A stretch of 54,660 nucleotides of DNA, taken from an uncultured Elusimicrobia bacterium (GTDB lineage: Bacteria; Elusimicrobiota; Elusimicrobia; Elusimicrobiales; UBA9959). Each line of letters starts with the position of its first letter. The stretch's first letter is position 1. The position numbers and the translations under genes were made by a program. The notes under the pieces were generated by a model that saw only the letters and a program-made list of their open reading frames with translations, ran no database searches and had not been told where the DNA came from. The stretch lies in NCBI GenBank assembly GCA_903873295.1, contig CAIQNV010000022.1, forward strand, positions 1 through 54,660, written 5' to 3'. Below are positions 31,090-39,197 of the stretch, piece by piece.

Positions 31090-31704
31090 ATGAAAACAAA
31101 CAGCGGCAGCGCGGCGCGCGCTAGAAAAATAAAGCTCTTCCTGATGGATGTGGACGGGGTCCTCACCGACGGCAAGCTGTATTACCTCCCCGGAAAGGGC
31201 CGGGAAATGGTGGAGGTCAAAGCCTTCCATTCCCTGGACGGGATAGGCCTGCGGCTTTTAAACCAGTTCGGCATAATCACCGGCGTAATAACCGGCCGGG
31301 AATCTCCGGGTACCGAAGAGCGGGCGAAAGGGCTGGGCATGACCTACGCCTACCAGGGCTTCCTCTCAAAGCTGGAGCCGCTCAGGCAGATACTGGCCGA
31401 CACGGGCCTCAAGCCGGAGAACGTCGCCTATATGGGAGACGACTGGACCGATATCCCGGTGCTGAGACAGGCAGGGCTGGCCTGCGCCCCCGCCAACGCG
31501 CTGAACGAAGTGAAAGCCGCCTCCCGCTTTGTGACAAAAAAAGAAGGCGGCTTGGGCGCGGTGCGCGAAGTTTGCGACTTCATACTTAAAAGCCAGGGAC
31601 ACCGCGACACCGTGATGGACTACGTGGAGACCGCCCATTGGCCGGCGATCAAAAAGACGCCGATGAAGATAGTGCGCGCTTCAAAACCAGGGGGGAAAAA
31701 ATGA
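31090..31704 (+). CDS. kdsC: KdsC-type HAD phosphatase
   Basis: A 204-aa HAD-superfamily phosphatase of the KDO-8-phosphate phosphatase type (C0 subclass, no cap; works as a tetramer). Motif I is FLMDVDGVLTDG, then FHSLDGIGLRLL, motif II GVITGRESP, motif III lysine around GFLSKLEPL, and motif IV MGDDWTDIPVL. The C terminus is about 35 residues longer than the usual enzyme (HRDTVMDYVETAHWP...PGGKK). It removes phosphate from KDO-8-P in LPS inner-core synthesis, supporting an LPS outer membrane, though related enzymes act on other sugar acids. Sixty bases after the epimerase; its stop overlaps the next start (ATGA). Confidence 0.87.
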   Translation: MKTNSGSAARARKIKLFLMDVDGVLTDGKLYYLPGKGREMVEVKAFHSLDGIGLRLLNQFGIITGVITGRESPGTEERAKGLGMTYAYQGFLSKLEPLRQILADTGLKPENVAYMGDDWTDIPVLRQAGLACAPANALNEVKAASRFVTKKEGGLGAVREVCDFILKSQGHRDTVMDYVETAHWPAIKKTPMKIVRASKPGGKK

Positions 31705-32162
31705 AATTTATACTATTAGCCGCGCTGGCGCTGTGCCTTGCGGGCCCGGCCGCCGCCGCCTACGAGGACGAAGGCCTGCCGGAAACCCTGGCCTCGACCG
31801 AGACCGTCAGGAACGGAGACGAAGACGAGGACCAGCCGCTTATACAGGAAAACGACGAGGACTTGGAATCCTTCGTGACGGATTATATCCGTAAGGACAT
31901 CCAGCTGAAAGGCGCCTTCTTAATAGAGGACAAAGCCTCCAAAAAGATCTTCAAACTTGAACTGGCTTCCATCGAGCCTAAAGCCGCGGGCGGGGAAAAC
32001 GGCGCGAAAACCGTGACAGCGCATTTCAAGGACGCGGCCGGAAAAAACCTCACTGTCTTTTTTCACCTGCAGAACGGCCCCTGGGGGGGACTGGACATCT
32101 TTAAGATCGAGCTGAAAAACGCGGCCGCAAAGACCGCAGCCGCCGGAAAAAAAGGGATTTAG
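31701..32162 (+). CDS. Small exported acidic protein
   Basis: A 153-aa exported protein: signal peptide MKFILLAALALCLAGPAAA, an acidic linker (NGDEDEDQPLIQENDEDLESF) given by position 38-58, then a compact domain of about 85 residues (VTDYIRKDIQLKGAFLIED..., KIFKLELASIEP, KTVTAHFKDAAGKNLTVFFHL, GGLDIFKIELK) with alternating beta strands, possibly a cystatin/NTF2-like fold; unrecognised. Its ATG overlaps the kdsC stop by four bases and it ends one base before ccdA, so it is translated with them. A role in envelope thiol chemistry with CcdA is possible, but it has no cysteine in its mature part. Confidence 0.75.
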   Translation: MKFILLAALALCLAGPAAAAYEDEGLPETLASTETVRNGDEDEDQPLIQENDEDLESFVTDYIRKDIQLKGAFLIEDKASKKIFKLELASIEPKAAGGENGAKTVTAHFKDAAGKNLTVFFHLQNGPWGGLDIFKIELKNAAAKTAAAGKKGI

Positions 32163-32163
32163 C

Positions 32164-32847
32164 ATGGGACAGTTCTTTGCGGCTTTCAGCGCCGGCCTGC
32201 TGTCGTTCTTTACGCCGTGCATACTTCCGCTGCTGCCCGCCTACCTTTCCATGCTTTCCGGCTTCTCCGCCTCCGAGATAGTGCAGGGACACGAAAAGGT
32301 GGTCACCCGGAAGGTCGTGGGCAATGCTTTGATCTTCATCGCCGGTTTTTCGCTGGCCTTCGCCCTGATGGGCGCCGCCGCTTCAAGCATAGGCGATCTG
32401 CTGGCCTCGCACAAAGACGCGCTGATGAAAGTTTTCGGGGCGGTAATGGTGCTGTTGGGCGCGCACATGGCCGGACTTTTCAACCTGAACTTCCTTAACT
32501 ACGAGAAGCGCTTTTCTACGCGCGGCGTCGCGCAGGGCCCGCTCGGCTCCTTCCTTATGGGTTTCGCTTTCGCTCTGGGCTGGTCGCCCTGCATAGGGCC
32601 GATCCTGGCCGTGATCCTGGGGATGGCCGCCGTTTCAGGCACAGCCGCCAAGGGCATGGCGCTGCTGCTGACCTATTCAGCCGGAATGGCGCTGCCGCTG
32701 CTGGCCGCCGCATTCCTTACAGCCAGATTCTTCGCCGTAGTGGCGCGGTTTAAAACTGCTATGCGTTATGTGGAAATAGCCGCCGGCGCCATACTGGCCG
32801 CCGCGGGCGCCCTGCTCTTCTTTGATAAGCTGATGTTCTGGGCCTGA
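32164..32847 (+). CDS. ccdA: Cytochrome c biogenesis protein CcdA (thiol-disulfide transporter)
   Basis: A 227-aa inner-membrane protein with six predicted helices that carries electrons from cytoplasmic thioredoxin to periplasmic thiols. The two essential cysteines are Cys19 in SFFTPCILPLLPAYLS and Cys143 in LGWSPCIGPILA, placed in the first and fourth helices as usual. MGQFFAAFSAGLL forms the start of helix 1. One base after the preceding stop. No partner thioredoxin-like lipoprotein is encoded in the window, so the acceptor is elsewhere. Confidence 0.92.
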   Translation: MGQFFAAFSAGLLSFFTPCILPLLPAYLSMLSGFSASEIVQGHEKVVTRKVVGNALIFIAGFSLAFALMGAAASSIGDLLASHKDALMKVFGAVMVLLGAHMAGLFNLNFLNYEKRFSTRGVAQGPLGSFLMGFAFALGWSPCIGPILAVILGMAAVSGTAAKGMALLLTYSAGMALPLLAAAFLTARFFAVVARFKTAMRYVEIAAGAILAAAGALLFFDKLMFWA

Positions 32848-32872
32848 AACCGCCCGGACAGGACGGTTTATT
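32847..32872 (+). terminator. Possible terminator after ccdA
   Basis: AAACCG (32847-32852) pairs with CGGTTT (32864-32869) with a partly paired loop, followed by ATT. It lies between convergent genes and could serve both strands; no long T run. Confidence 0.35.
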
Positions 32873-33674
32873 CGGTTCCTTCGTTCAATTCCCCGGCGCC
32901 CGCTTCTTTCACGCCCTCCGGCGTGAAGCTATAGGAGCGCTTTTTCAGCACCTTATCGTGCCAATAGCCGTCTTTTTCGCTGTAGACCATCTTGTCTTCC
33001 AAAAGCTCGAATTTAGAACCGTCGGGGCTGAAAGCGCTCGGGGTCAAATTATTGCCCGTGGCTATCTCCCGGCTCCAGAGCTCTTTTCCCGACTTGTCAA
33101 AAACTACGGCGCGGCGGCTCTTCTCTCCGGACATGAAGACGGCCAGGAGCCTTTCCCCCGAACCTGAAAGTTTCAGGCCGGCCAGCCTTTCCCTGAACTT
33201 GCTGCGCCACAGCGCTTTCCCTGTTTCCGCGTTCAAGACAAGAATAGACCAGCTGGAGCCCTGGTCCGCCCCTATCGCGTAAACGGAATAATCTCCGGAG
33301 AAATCCTCGCCTGCCGGACCCTGCATTTTCAGCTGATGACTGGCCAGCAGAGCGCCGGAAGCGTTATGCACGTTAATAGCGAAGATGCTTACCCTCTGCC
33401 ACCAGGAACCGCAAAACAGAAAAAGCCGCCGCCCGTCCCCCGAGATGGTGACGGTAAAAGGCGCGCGCTCGGTTTCAAAAACGGAAATTTTCTTCCCGGA
33501 GGCGCCGTTAAGCTCAAGGCGGGCCCGCCCGTCGCCGCCCTGGCCGGAATAGCCGGCCGTAACCCTGAAAGCATTGTTTTTAGACGCGAATTCCCTGGTT
33601 TCTACGCTGAAGTTTTTATCGCGCCCCGCGGCGAGGCTGAAGACAGCGAGCAGCAGGGCCAGGGTCTTTTTCAC
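32868..33674 (-). CDS. Exported beta-propeller-like protein
   Basis: A 268-aa exported protein. The start is a GTG at 33674 whose GTGA overlaps the pyrE stop by four bases, with GGAAG five bases upstream; this gives a clear signal peptide (VKKTLALLLAVFSLAAG). The body has repeated strand patterns GRRLFLFCGSWWQRVSIFAINV, WSILVLNAETGKALWRSKF, GERLLAVFMSGEKSRRAVVFDKSGKELWSREI by position, which resemble PQQ/WD-type propeller blades with 'ALW' and 'ELW' ends. Function unknown. Although coupled to pyrE, an exported propeller has no obvious role in pyrimidine synthesis. Confidence 0.75.
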   Translation of the reverse strand: MKKTLALLLAVFSLAAGRDKNFSVETREFASKNNAFRVTAGYSGQGGDGRARLELNGASGKKISVFETERAPFTVTISGDGRRLFLFCGSWWQRVSIFAINVHNASGALLASHQLKMQGPAGEDFSGDYSVYAIGADQGSSWSILVLNAETGKALWRSKFRERLAGLKLSGSGERLLAVFMSGEKSRRAVVFDKSGKELWSREIATGNNLTPSAFSPDGSKFELLEDKMVYSEKDGYWHDKVLKKRSYSFTPEGVKEAGAGELNEGTE

Positions 33675-34246
33675 GTAAACTTCCGCGAGCCCGGCTTTAC
33701 CAGCGGCGCCCCGGCCCTGCACAGCGGGCAGTTTTCGGGCTGGTAGGCGGTCAGGTCCAGTTTGAGCAGGCTTAAGGACGGGAAAGGCAGGGTCTTTTCG
33801 CCCATGCGGTTTATGACCGACAGGGCCCCGACGGTCACGGCGCCGCAGGCCGCCGCCGCCGCCGCGGTTTCGAGCGTGGATTTGCCGGTGGTAAAAACGT
33901 CCTCCACTATTATCAGGCGCGCGCCTTTAGGCAGGGAAAAGCCCCGGCGCAAGGTCATAACGTTATTCTCCCGCTCGGTGAAGATAAAATCCACGCCGAA
34001 AGCCCTGGCGGCTTCGTGCCCTATTATCAGGCCGCCCATCGCCGGAGACAGCACCAGGTCGGGCTTCGGACCCCGCCAGCCGGCGGCCAGCGCCGCGCCC
34101 ATTTTCCCCGCCCGGGCCGGGTTTTTCAGCGCGAGGGCGCACTGCACATAATTAGGGCTGTGCAGGCCGGAAGAAAGCAGGAAATGCCCTTCCAGGAAAG
34201 CGCCGGAGGCGGAAAGATAATTTTTCAATTCTTCTTCGTAGGTCAT
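33671..34246 (-). CDS. pyrE: Orotate phosphoribosyltransferase
   Basis: A 191-aa enzyme joining orotate to PRPP to make orotidine monophosphate, step five of pyrimidine synthesis. The PRPP loop is LIIVEDVFTTGKST (about residues 110-123); also HFLLSSGLHSPNYVQ, LSPAMGGLIIGHEAA, and FTERENNVMTLRRGF. The C terminus carries CPLC-type cysteines (NCPLCRAG) seen in several bacterial PyrE proteins. ATGA overlap with pyrF upstream and GTGA overlap with the exported propeller gene downstream indicate one coupled operon. Confidence 0.94.
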   Translation of the reverse strand: MTYEEELKNYLSASGAFLEGHFLLSSGLHSPNYVQCALALKNPARAGKMGAALAAGWRGPKPDLVLSPAMGGLIIGHEAARAFGVDFIFTERENNVMTLRRGFSLPKGARLIIVEDVFTTGKSTLETAAAAAACGAVTVGALSVINRMGEKTLPFPSLSLLKLDLTAYQPENCPLCRAGAPLVKPGSRKFT

Positions 34247-34920
34247 TTCAGGTCTTCCAGTATCCGTGCCGCGGCCGCGCCCGGGTCCTGCGCCGCGATT
34301 ATGGGCCGGCCGACCACGATGAAATCGGCGCCCGCCGCGCGGGCCGCGGCGGGGGTGACGGCGCGCTTCTGGTCATCGCCGCGCGCCTCGGGCCTGATGC
34401 CCGGGGTTATAAGTTTAAGTTTACCGTCGAACATTTCCTTAAGGCGCCAGGCCTCCAGAGGAGAACAGACCACGCCGTCGGCGCCGTTCGCGAGGCCCAG
34501 AGAGGCCAATAATTTCACCGTCTTGTCTATGCCGCCGCGGAAACCCGAGCGGAAAAGACTGTATTCGTCGAAACTGGTCAGCACCGTGATGCCCCACAGC
34601 TTGGGACGCTTTTCCAGTTCGGCGCAGGCCTTCAGCATGTCTCCGCCTCCGGAAAGATGAAGAGAGACGGAGTAGACGCCCATGGCGGCCGCCTGCTTTA
34701 CGGCGTGCTTTACCGTATTAGGAATATCATGGAACTTGAGGTCCAGAAATACCTTGCCGCCATGCTTGTGCACCAGGTCCACCGCGGCGGGCCCGGCGGC
34801 GGTAAAGAGCACCGACCCGACCTTGAAATATTTCACCCGGCCTTCCATTTTTTCTATCAGGTGCTCGGCTGACTTCAGCGTGTCCGCGTCAAGCGCCACA
34901 ATAAGTTCGGTTTTATGCAT
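34243..34920 (-). CDS. pyrF: Orotidine 5'-phosphate decarboxylase
   Basis: A 225-aa TIM-barrel decarboxylase that makes UMP from OMP. Seen: LIVALDADTL, FKVGSVLF, the catalytic block FLDLKFHDIPNTV (Lys-Asp-Lys-Asp network), TVLTSFDEY, GVVCSPLEA, LITPGIRPE and FIVVGRPII. The length is typical. It heads the pyrF-pyrE pair with a four-base overlap. TATAATTCAATTATAGATTTT lies directly before the ATG on its strand, so its leader is very short or absent; there is no ribosome site. Confidence 0.94.
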   Translation of the reverse strand: MHKTELIVALDADTLKSAEHLIEKMEGRVKYFKVGSVLFTAAGPAAVDLVHKHGGKVFLDLKFHDIPNTVKHAVKQAAAMGVYSVSLHLSGGGDMLKACAELEKRPKLWGITVLTSFDEYSLFRSGFRGGIDKTVKLLASLGLANGADGVVCSPLEAWRLKEMFDGKLKLITPGIRPEARGDDQKRAVTPAAARAAGADFIVVGRPIIAAQDPGAAAARILEDLK

Positions 34921-35007
34921 AAAATCTATAATTGAATTATATAAAATCAGACGCTGTAATACGGATCTTCAGCCTGCTGCCCTCGGCCTTGCGGGGAGGG
35001 GCGGCAA

Positions 35008-35116
35008 GGGCATGGGCTTGGCGGGCCCTCACGGAGGGAGCCGCTTGCGTAAGCGCGGCGACTGAGTGAGGAGGGCGGGCACGGTGTGCCCGACCCGGTG
35101 CCCGCCGGGCCCATGC
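35008..35116. repeat. Intergenic palindrome cluster
   Basis: Outer inverted repeat GGGCATGGGC (35008-35017) with GCCCATGC (35109-35116). Inside are GGCGGGC, CGCTTGCGTAAGCG (35042-35055), CTCAC...GTGAG and GGGCACGGTGTGCCC (35077-35091). It lies in the 248-base gap between pyrF and pyrD and has no coding potential. It resembles a REP/MITE-type palindromic element. The end of the window (54520 onward) has a similar but not identical cluster. Confidence 0.6.
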
Positions 35117-35168
35117 ACTTGCAAAGCCCCCGACCTAATTATCATGCGTGCCCTAAGCAATAACCTTT

Positions 35169-36215
35169 TTAGTGACTAGGGTGGGGATGCCAGTGGTGAC
35201 GGTCGAGGTATTCGAGGATCTCTTTTACAAGGAACGGGCCTTCGTAGACCAGACCGGAATAGATCTGGACCAGGTCCGCGCCCAGCTTAAGTTTTTCAAG
35301 CGCCGTCGGGCCGTCTGAAATACCGCCGGAGCCCATGAGCGGCACCCGGCCCTTGACCAGCCCCGCGGTTTTTGCCAGGATGGAATTTGAAAGCTCGCGC
35401 AGGGGCTTGCCGCTCAGGCCGCCCTCGTAGGTCTGCCAGTAGGCGGGCACCGCAGCGCGGCTCACGGTGGTATTGGTGGCTATCAGCCCGAAGCCCAGCT
35501 CCACGGCCAGCGCGGCCGCCGCCTCAAGATCGCCGTCCTCAAGGTCAGGCGCTATCTTCACAAAAAAAGGCTTTCTTTTTTTCTGGCCCGAAGCGAAATC
35601 CAACATGGGCTCCACCAGGCGCTTCAGCTTCGCCCCGCCGTGCAGCGAGCGCAGCTGCAGCGTATTAGGCGAGCTGATGTTCACCGCGAAATAGTCCCCG
35701 TAGCCGTACATCACCTTGAGCGTCTCGAGATAATTTTTGGGAGCCTCGTCCATGGAGCAGTCGGCGTTCTTGCCCAGGCTTATGCCCACCGGCACGGGCA
35801 GCGGCAGCAGGCGCTCAAGGGATTTGGCCGCCTCCCAGGCGCCGGCGTTGTTGAAACCCATCCGGTTGATGATAGCGTGGTCCTCGCGCAGGCGGAAAAG
35901 GCGCGGCTTGGGATTGCCCGGCTGCGGCCGCAGCGTAACCGTCCCCAGCTCGAGAAAGCCGAAGCCCAGCCCGGCCAGGAAGCGCGCCGCCTCGCAGTTC
36001 TTATCGAACCCGGCGGCGAGCCCGACGGGGTTCCGGAACCTGATACCCGCCACCACAAGGGGGATATCTTTGGCGCGCGCCATCAGCCGCACCAGGGAAT
36101 TCACGAATTCCACGCGCTGGGCGGCGCGGGCGGTTTTTATTACCGCGTCATGCACCAGTTCGGGGTTAAGGTTGAAGAGCAGCTGGCGGATAAATTTCCG
36201 GTATAAGAATCCCAT
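35169..36215 (-). CDS. pyrD: Dihydroorotate dehydrogenase, class 2 (quinone)
   Basis: A 348-aa flavoenzyme that oxidises dihydroorotate to orotate with quinone as acceptor at the inner membrane. Class 2 marks: the N-terminal helical extension (FLYRKFIRQLLFNLNPELVHD) that docks to the membrane, NPVGLAAGFDKNCEA, FLELGTVTLRPQPGNPKPRLFRL, AIINRMGFNNAG, the active-site Ser region AVNISSPNTLQLRSLH, FVKIAPDL, IATNTTVSR, GGLSGKPL and GSGGISDGP. Class 2 implies a respiratory quinone pool. TATAAT lies six bases before the ATG on its strand, so an internal leaderless transcript is possible besides read-through from pyrC. Confidence 0.94.
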   Translation of the reverse strand: MGFLYRKFIRQLLFNLNPELVHDAVIKTARAAQRVEFVNSLVRLMARAKDIPLVVAGIRFRNPVGLAAGFDKNCEAARFLAGLGFGFLELGTVTLRPQPGNPKPRLFRLREDHAIINRMGFNNAGAWEAAKSLERLLPLPVPVGISLGKNADCSMDEAPKNYLETLKVMYGYGDYFAVNISSPNTLQLRSLHGGAKLKRLVEPMLDFASGQKKRKPFFVKIAPDLEDGDLEAAAALAVELGFGLIATNTTVSRAAVPAYWQTYEGGLSGKPLRELSNSILAKTAGLVKGRVPLMGSGGISDGPTALEKLKLGADLVQIYSGLVYEGPFLVKEILEYLDRHHWHPHPSH

Positions 36216-36243
36216 AGTTGAATTATAATTCTAGCAAATGCGG

Positions 36244-37515
36244 TCAGGCGGCGAGGAAAACGATCCTGCCGGCCACTACGGTCGCGGCCGGCCAGCCTCT
36301 GAGCGGCCGGCCGATGAAGGGGGAGTTGGCCGACTTGGAAACGAACACCCCGGGAACCCGCTTAAGGCGGCGCGGATCGAGGAGAGTGAGATCGGCGTCA
36401 AAGCCGGGGAGCAGGCGGCCCTTTCTCTTCAGCCCCAGCAGCCTGGCGGGATTAAAGCTCGCCAGTTCCGACAGGCGCTTTCTGGTCAGCCGCTTTTTCA
36501 GCACCAGCTCCGTCACGCAGAGCGGCGCCAGAGTCTCAAGCCCGATAATGCCGAAGGGCGCGCCCCTGAAACCTTTAGCCTTCAGGCGGCTCTCGTGCGG
36601 GGCGTGGTCGCTGGCTATAAGGTCAATGGTCCCGTCGGCCAGGGCGGCCAGCACGGCCCGCCGGTCGGCCGGAGAGCGCAGGGGCGGCTTCATTTTATAA
36701 GAAGCGTCGTCGGTTTTTATCTCGCCGTCGGAGAGCGTGAAATAATGAGGGCAGGTTTCGCCGGTGACCGGCCAGCCCATCTTTTTTGCCGCGCGCAGCG
36801 CCGCGACGGAGGAAGCGAGGCTCAAATGCTGCAGATGCATCGGCCCGGCCGAGGAGGCGGCCAGAATATCGCCCAGCACCGCCAGCAGCTCCGCGTCCGG
36901 CGGTATGCCCGGCAGCCCGAGCCTCCGCGCGGCGGGCCCGGCGTTAATGACGCCGCTTCCGGTGAGCCGGAGCTCTTCCGGGTGGTCGAGCAGCGGCAGG
37001 CCCAGGGCGGCGGCCTCTTTTATAAGCCCGGCCAACAGGCCGCGCGGCAGGCAGGAGCCGTCGTCGGTAAAGGCCAGAGCGCCGGCATTTTTCAGGGCTG
37101 ACAGGTTTGAAATTTTTTTCCCGGCGCGGCCCGCGGTGGCGGCGGCGGAAAAATAAAGAGCGGCAGGCAGCCCGGCGGCGCGGCGCCGGTATTTGGCGAG
37201 CAGCGCGGCGGTCGCCAGCGCCGGAGAGGTATTAGGCATCAGCAGCGCGGAAGTTATTCCCCCGGCGGCCGCCGACCGCGCGGCGCTTTCAAGCGTCTCG
37301 GCGGCCTCGCCTCCCGGCTCCCGCGCGTGTACGTGCGCGTCGATAAAGCCCGGAAAAACCCACAGCCCGGCCGCGTCAAAGACCGGACAGCCCGGCGGCG
37401 GTTTAATGCGCCGGGCCACACGGTTTAGCCGGCCTCCCTCTATAAGGATATCGCGGAGCGCTTCTCCGGAGACCGGGTCAATTGCCAGGCCGTTTTTTAT
37501 CAGCAGGCTTTGCAT
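36244..37515 (-). CDS. pyrC: Dihydroorotase, class I
   Basis: A 423-aa amidohydrolase that closes carbamoyl-aspartate to dihydroorotate. Metal site: HVHAREPGGEAAETLES (the family usually has HVHLREPG), LLDHPEEL, HLQHLS, and IASDHAPHE. NGLAIDPVSGEALRDILIEGG at the start and PFIGRPLRGWPAATVVAGRIVF at the end are typical of class I/multifunctional-type enzymes. Its start lies 38 bases inside the upstream membrane-protein gene, an unusually long overlap, with no ribosome site; it is followed by pyrD after 28 bases. With pyrE and pyrF it completes four of the six UMP steps; carAB and pyrB are not in the window. Confidence 0.92.
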   Translation of the reverse strand: MQSLLIKNGLAIDPVSGEALRDILIEGGRLNRVARRIKPPPGCPVFDAAGLWVFPGFIDAHVHAREPGGEAAETLESAARSAAAGGITSALLMPNTSPALATAALLAKYRRRAAGLPAALYFSAAATAGRAGKKISNLSALKNAGALAFTDDGSCLPRGLLAGLIKEAAALGLPLLDHPEELRLTGSGVINAGPAARRLGLPGIPPDAELLAVLGDILAASSAGPMHLQHLSLASSVAALRAAKKMGWPVTGETCPHYFTLSDGEIKTDDASYKMKPPLRSPADRRAVLAALADGTIDLIASDHAPHESRLKAKGFRGAPFGIIGLETLAPLCVTELVLKKRLTRKRLSELASFNPARLLGLKRKGRLLPGFDADLTLLDPRRLKRVPGVFVSKSANSPFIGRPLRGWPAATVVAGRIVFLAA

Positions 37516-38161
37516 TTTTTAAAGGGGCTGGCGGAAGTTCCGGGGCGCTTTCCAAGGTTACCAGGCGGGGGGCGAAAGCGCCCGGCGTTTCCCTGTAGGC
37601 TACCAGCTGCAGACCGGCAGCGAGCAGGAGCACCGCCCAGGCAAGGTGCAGCTTACGGCGGCCAAAAAAGACGTCGGCGGTCTTGGCGGCCACGGCCAGC
37701 AGCAGCGTAAACCCGACGGCCGAGTGGCAGACCAGAACCTGGCGCCAGGCTTCCTCGTTAACGCGCCCGGCCATCATAAAATAAAGCGCTCCCGTGAAAG
37801 CGAGCAAAGCCAGGAACAGCCCCCGCCAGCTTCCGCCGCCGCGCCCGAGCGCCTCATAAGTAAGCCGGCTGAGGCCGGCCGCGCCGTAAAGGCAGGCGAA
37901 AGCGATAAAGAGATAAAACCCGCGGCGCACCTGCAGCGCCGACGCAAGCTGGGCAAAGCTCCAGCCGCCGGGCAGCGCCAGCACGGCGGCGAACATCGCC
38001 GCGCCGGAGACCGCAAGGACCAGCGCCGCCGCGAGGATAAATTTCCTGCCCCTGTTTTCCAGCGCGTATGCCTCGGCGGCGCCCAGGACCAGCAGGGCGG
38101 CGCCCTGCAGCCAGTGGATAACGTTGGAAGCCCTGGTAAAATCGCCGTAATCTATGGTCAT
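37478..38161 (-). CDS. Multi-pass membrane protein of unknown function
   Basis: A 227-aa protein with about six membrane segments (VIHWLQGAALLVLGAAEAYAL, FILAAALVLAVSGAAMFAAVL, FYLFIAFACLYGAAGLS, GLFLALLAFTGALYFMMAG, VCHSAVGFTLLLAVAAKTADV, AWAVLLLAAGLQLVAY by position). His residues in helices 1 and 5 (IHW, CHSAVG) could ligate haem, as in small cytochrome-b-like proteins, but this is weak. The soluble C-terminal tail is Pro/Lys-rich. Four-base overlap with the upstream gene (ATGA) and a 38-base overlap with pyrC downstream. Confidence 0.72.
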   Translation of the reverse strand: MTIDYGDFTRASNVIHWLQGAALLVLGAAEAYALENRGRKFILAAALVLAVSGAAMFAAVLALPGGWSFAQLASALQVRRGFYLFIAFACLYGAAGLSRLTYEALGRGGGSWRGLFLALLAFTGALYFMMAGRVNEEAWRQVLVCHSAVGFTLLLAVAAKTADVFFGRRKLHLAWAVLLLAAGLQLVAYRETPGAFAPRLVTLESAPELPPAPLKNAKPADKKRPGN

Positions 38162-38532
38162 TTCCGTCTCCTCCTGTTACCACCGCCGCGCAGGTAAAGA
38201 TAAAGCCCGGCAAAACCCGCGAAGACGAGAAGAAGCCAGGAGGGATTTGAAAAGCCGCCGGCCGCCGGCCGCCCGGCCGGCACGGCGAAAGCGGCGGCGG
38301 TCGAGGCCGCGACGGCCGGAGCCGCCTCCGCGGGGCTGGCCGCGGCGCGTCTTTTATTTGCGCGGGCAGGGACGGACTGCGGCACTGTTTTTTCAGCCCT
38401 GGAGGCTTCAATGAAAGGGGAGAGCTTCTTTTTTCCCGCCGCGCAGGCGTCGGAGTTATCAGTACAATCGGTACCGGCAAAAACAGCCGGGCAAACCAGC
38501 AGAAGAACAAAAATAAAAAGATGTTTTTTCAT
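38158..38532 (-). CDS. Exported protein with C-terminal anchor-like tripartite end
   Basis: A 124-aa protein: signal peptide MKKHLFIFVLLLVCPAVFAG, a short Cys-containing segment (TDCTDNSDACAAGKK), a long Ala/Pro/Lys/Arg linker, and a C-terminal end made of a short polar motif (GGFSNPS), a hydrophobic helix (WLLLVFAGFAGLYLYL) and a basic cluster (GGGNRRRRK). This tripartite end resembles sortase/exosortase/rhombosortase-type sorting signals, but no defined motif matches, so a plain C-terminal membrane anchor is equally possible. It is coupled by four-base overlaps to the nitroreductase gene before it and the membrane protein after it. Confidence 0.7.
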   Translation of the reverse strand: MKKHLFIFVLLLVCPAVFAGTDCTDNSDACAAGKKKLSPFIEASRAEKTVPQSVPARANKRRAAASPAEAAPAVAASTAAAFAVPAGRPAAGGFSNPSWLLLVFAGFAGLYLYLRGGGNRRRRK

Positions 38533-39083
38533 AGCTTGTTATAAGAAGAGAACTCCCCGGTCTTTTTGCGCGGCCGCGGGCCCGGGCTTTCGGCCGGATA
38601 GCCCACCGCCAGCAAAACCTCTATTTTCTTTCCGGCGCCGAGGCCCAGCGCCTTGGCGCCGCCCCTTGCGCTGAACCAGCCCAGCCAGCAGGTGCCGAGG
38701 CCCTGCTCGGCCGCCTCCAGCACAAAATGCTCGGCGGCTATGCCTATGTCCACAAGACGGAAATTGGTGCCCTGCACCTGGTTGCCCAGCCAGGCGCTGA
38801 ACTTGCCGGTTTCGGAAACTACCGCGACGATGACGGGCGCGGCCGCGGCGAATTTGCAGGCGGCATACGCGCCGCTGAAAGCGGCGGCGCAGAATTTTTC
38901 CCTGAGCGCGGGCTCGTCCAGCACGATAAATTTGCAGGGCTGGGCGTTGCAGGCCGACGGGGCCAGCCGCGCTGCCTCGAGGCAGCGGTCCAGCTTCTCC
39001 CTCTCCACCGGGCTGTCCTTATATTTGCGGATGCTGCGGCGGGCCGCGGCGAGTTCAAGAAAATGAGTTTCGGCCATTGCCAT
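38529..39083 (-). CDS. Nitroreductase-family protein
   Basis: A 184-aa FMN-dependent NAD(P)H oxidoreductase. Family marks: RRSIRKYKDSPVEREKLDRCLEAARLAPSACNAQPCKFIVL by position 15-55 (FMN phosphate-binding RRSIRKY and SACNAQPC), FRLVDIGIAAEHFVLEAAEQGLGTCWLG, and the end VLLAVGYPAESPGPRPRK. The substrate is unknown; the family reduces nitro compounds, quinones or flavins. It heads the operon that continues through two membrane proteins to pyrC and pyrD. TATTATAAAAT abuts the ATG on its strand with no ribosome site, suggesting a leaderless or near-leaderless transcript; the second ATG (39077) is an alternative start. Confidence 0.88.
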   Translation of the reverse strand: MAMAETHFLELAAARRSIRKYKDSPVEREKLDRCLEAARLAPSACNAQPCKFIVLDEPALREKFCAAAFSGAYAACKFAAAAPVIVAVVSETGKFSAWLGNQVQGTNFRLVDIGIAAEHFVLEAAEQGLGTCWLGWFSARGGAKALGLGAGKKIEVLLAVGYPAESPGPRPRKKTGEFSSYNKL

Positions 39084-39197
39084 ATTTTATAATATAAGGG
39101 AGAAAGAAGAATCGAAAATCGAAAATCTGGAGTCGGGGAGCGGAATTTTGCATATCGGGTACGGAAGAAAGCGCTTACGTGAAAACCGGATAAAAAT

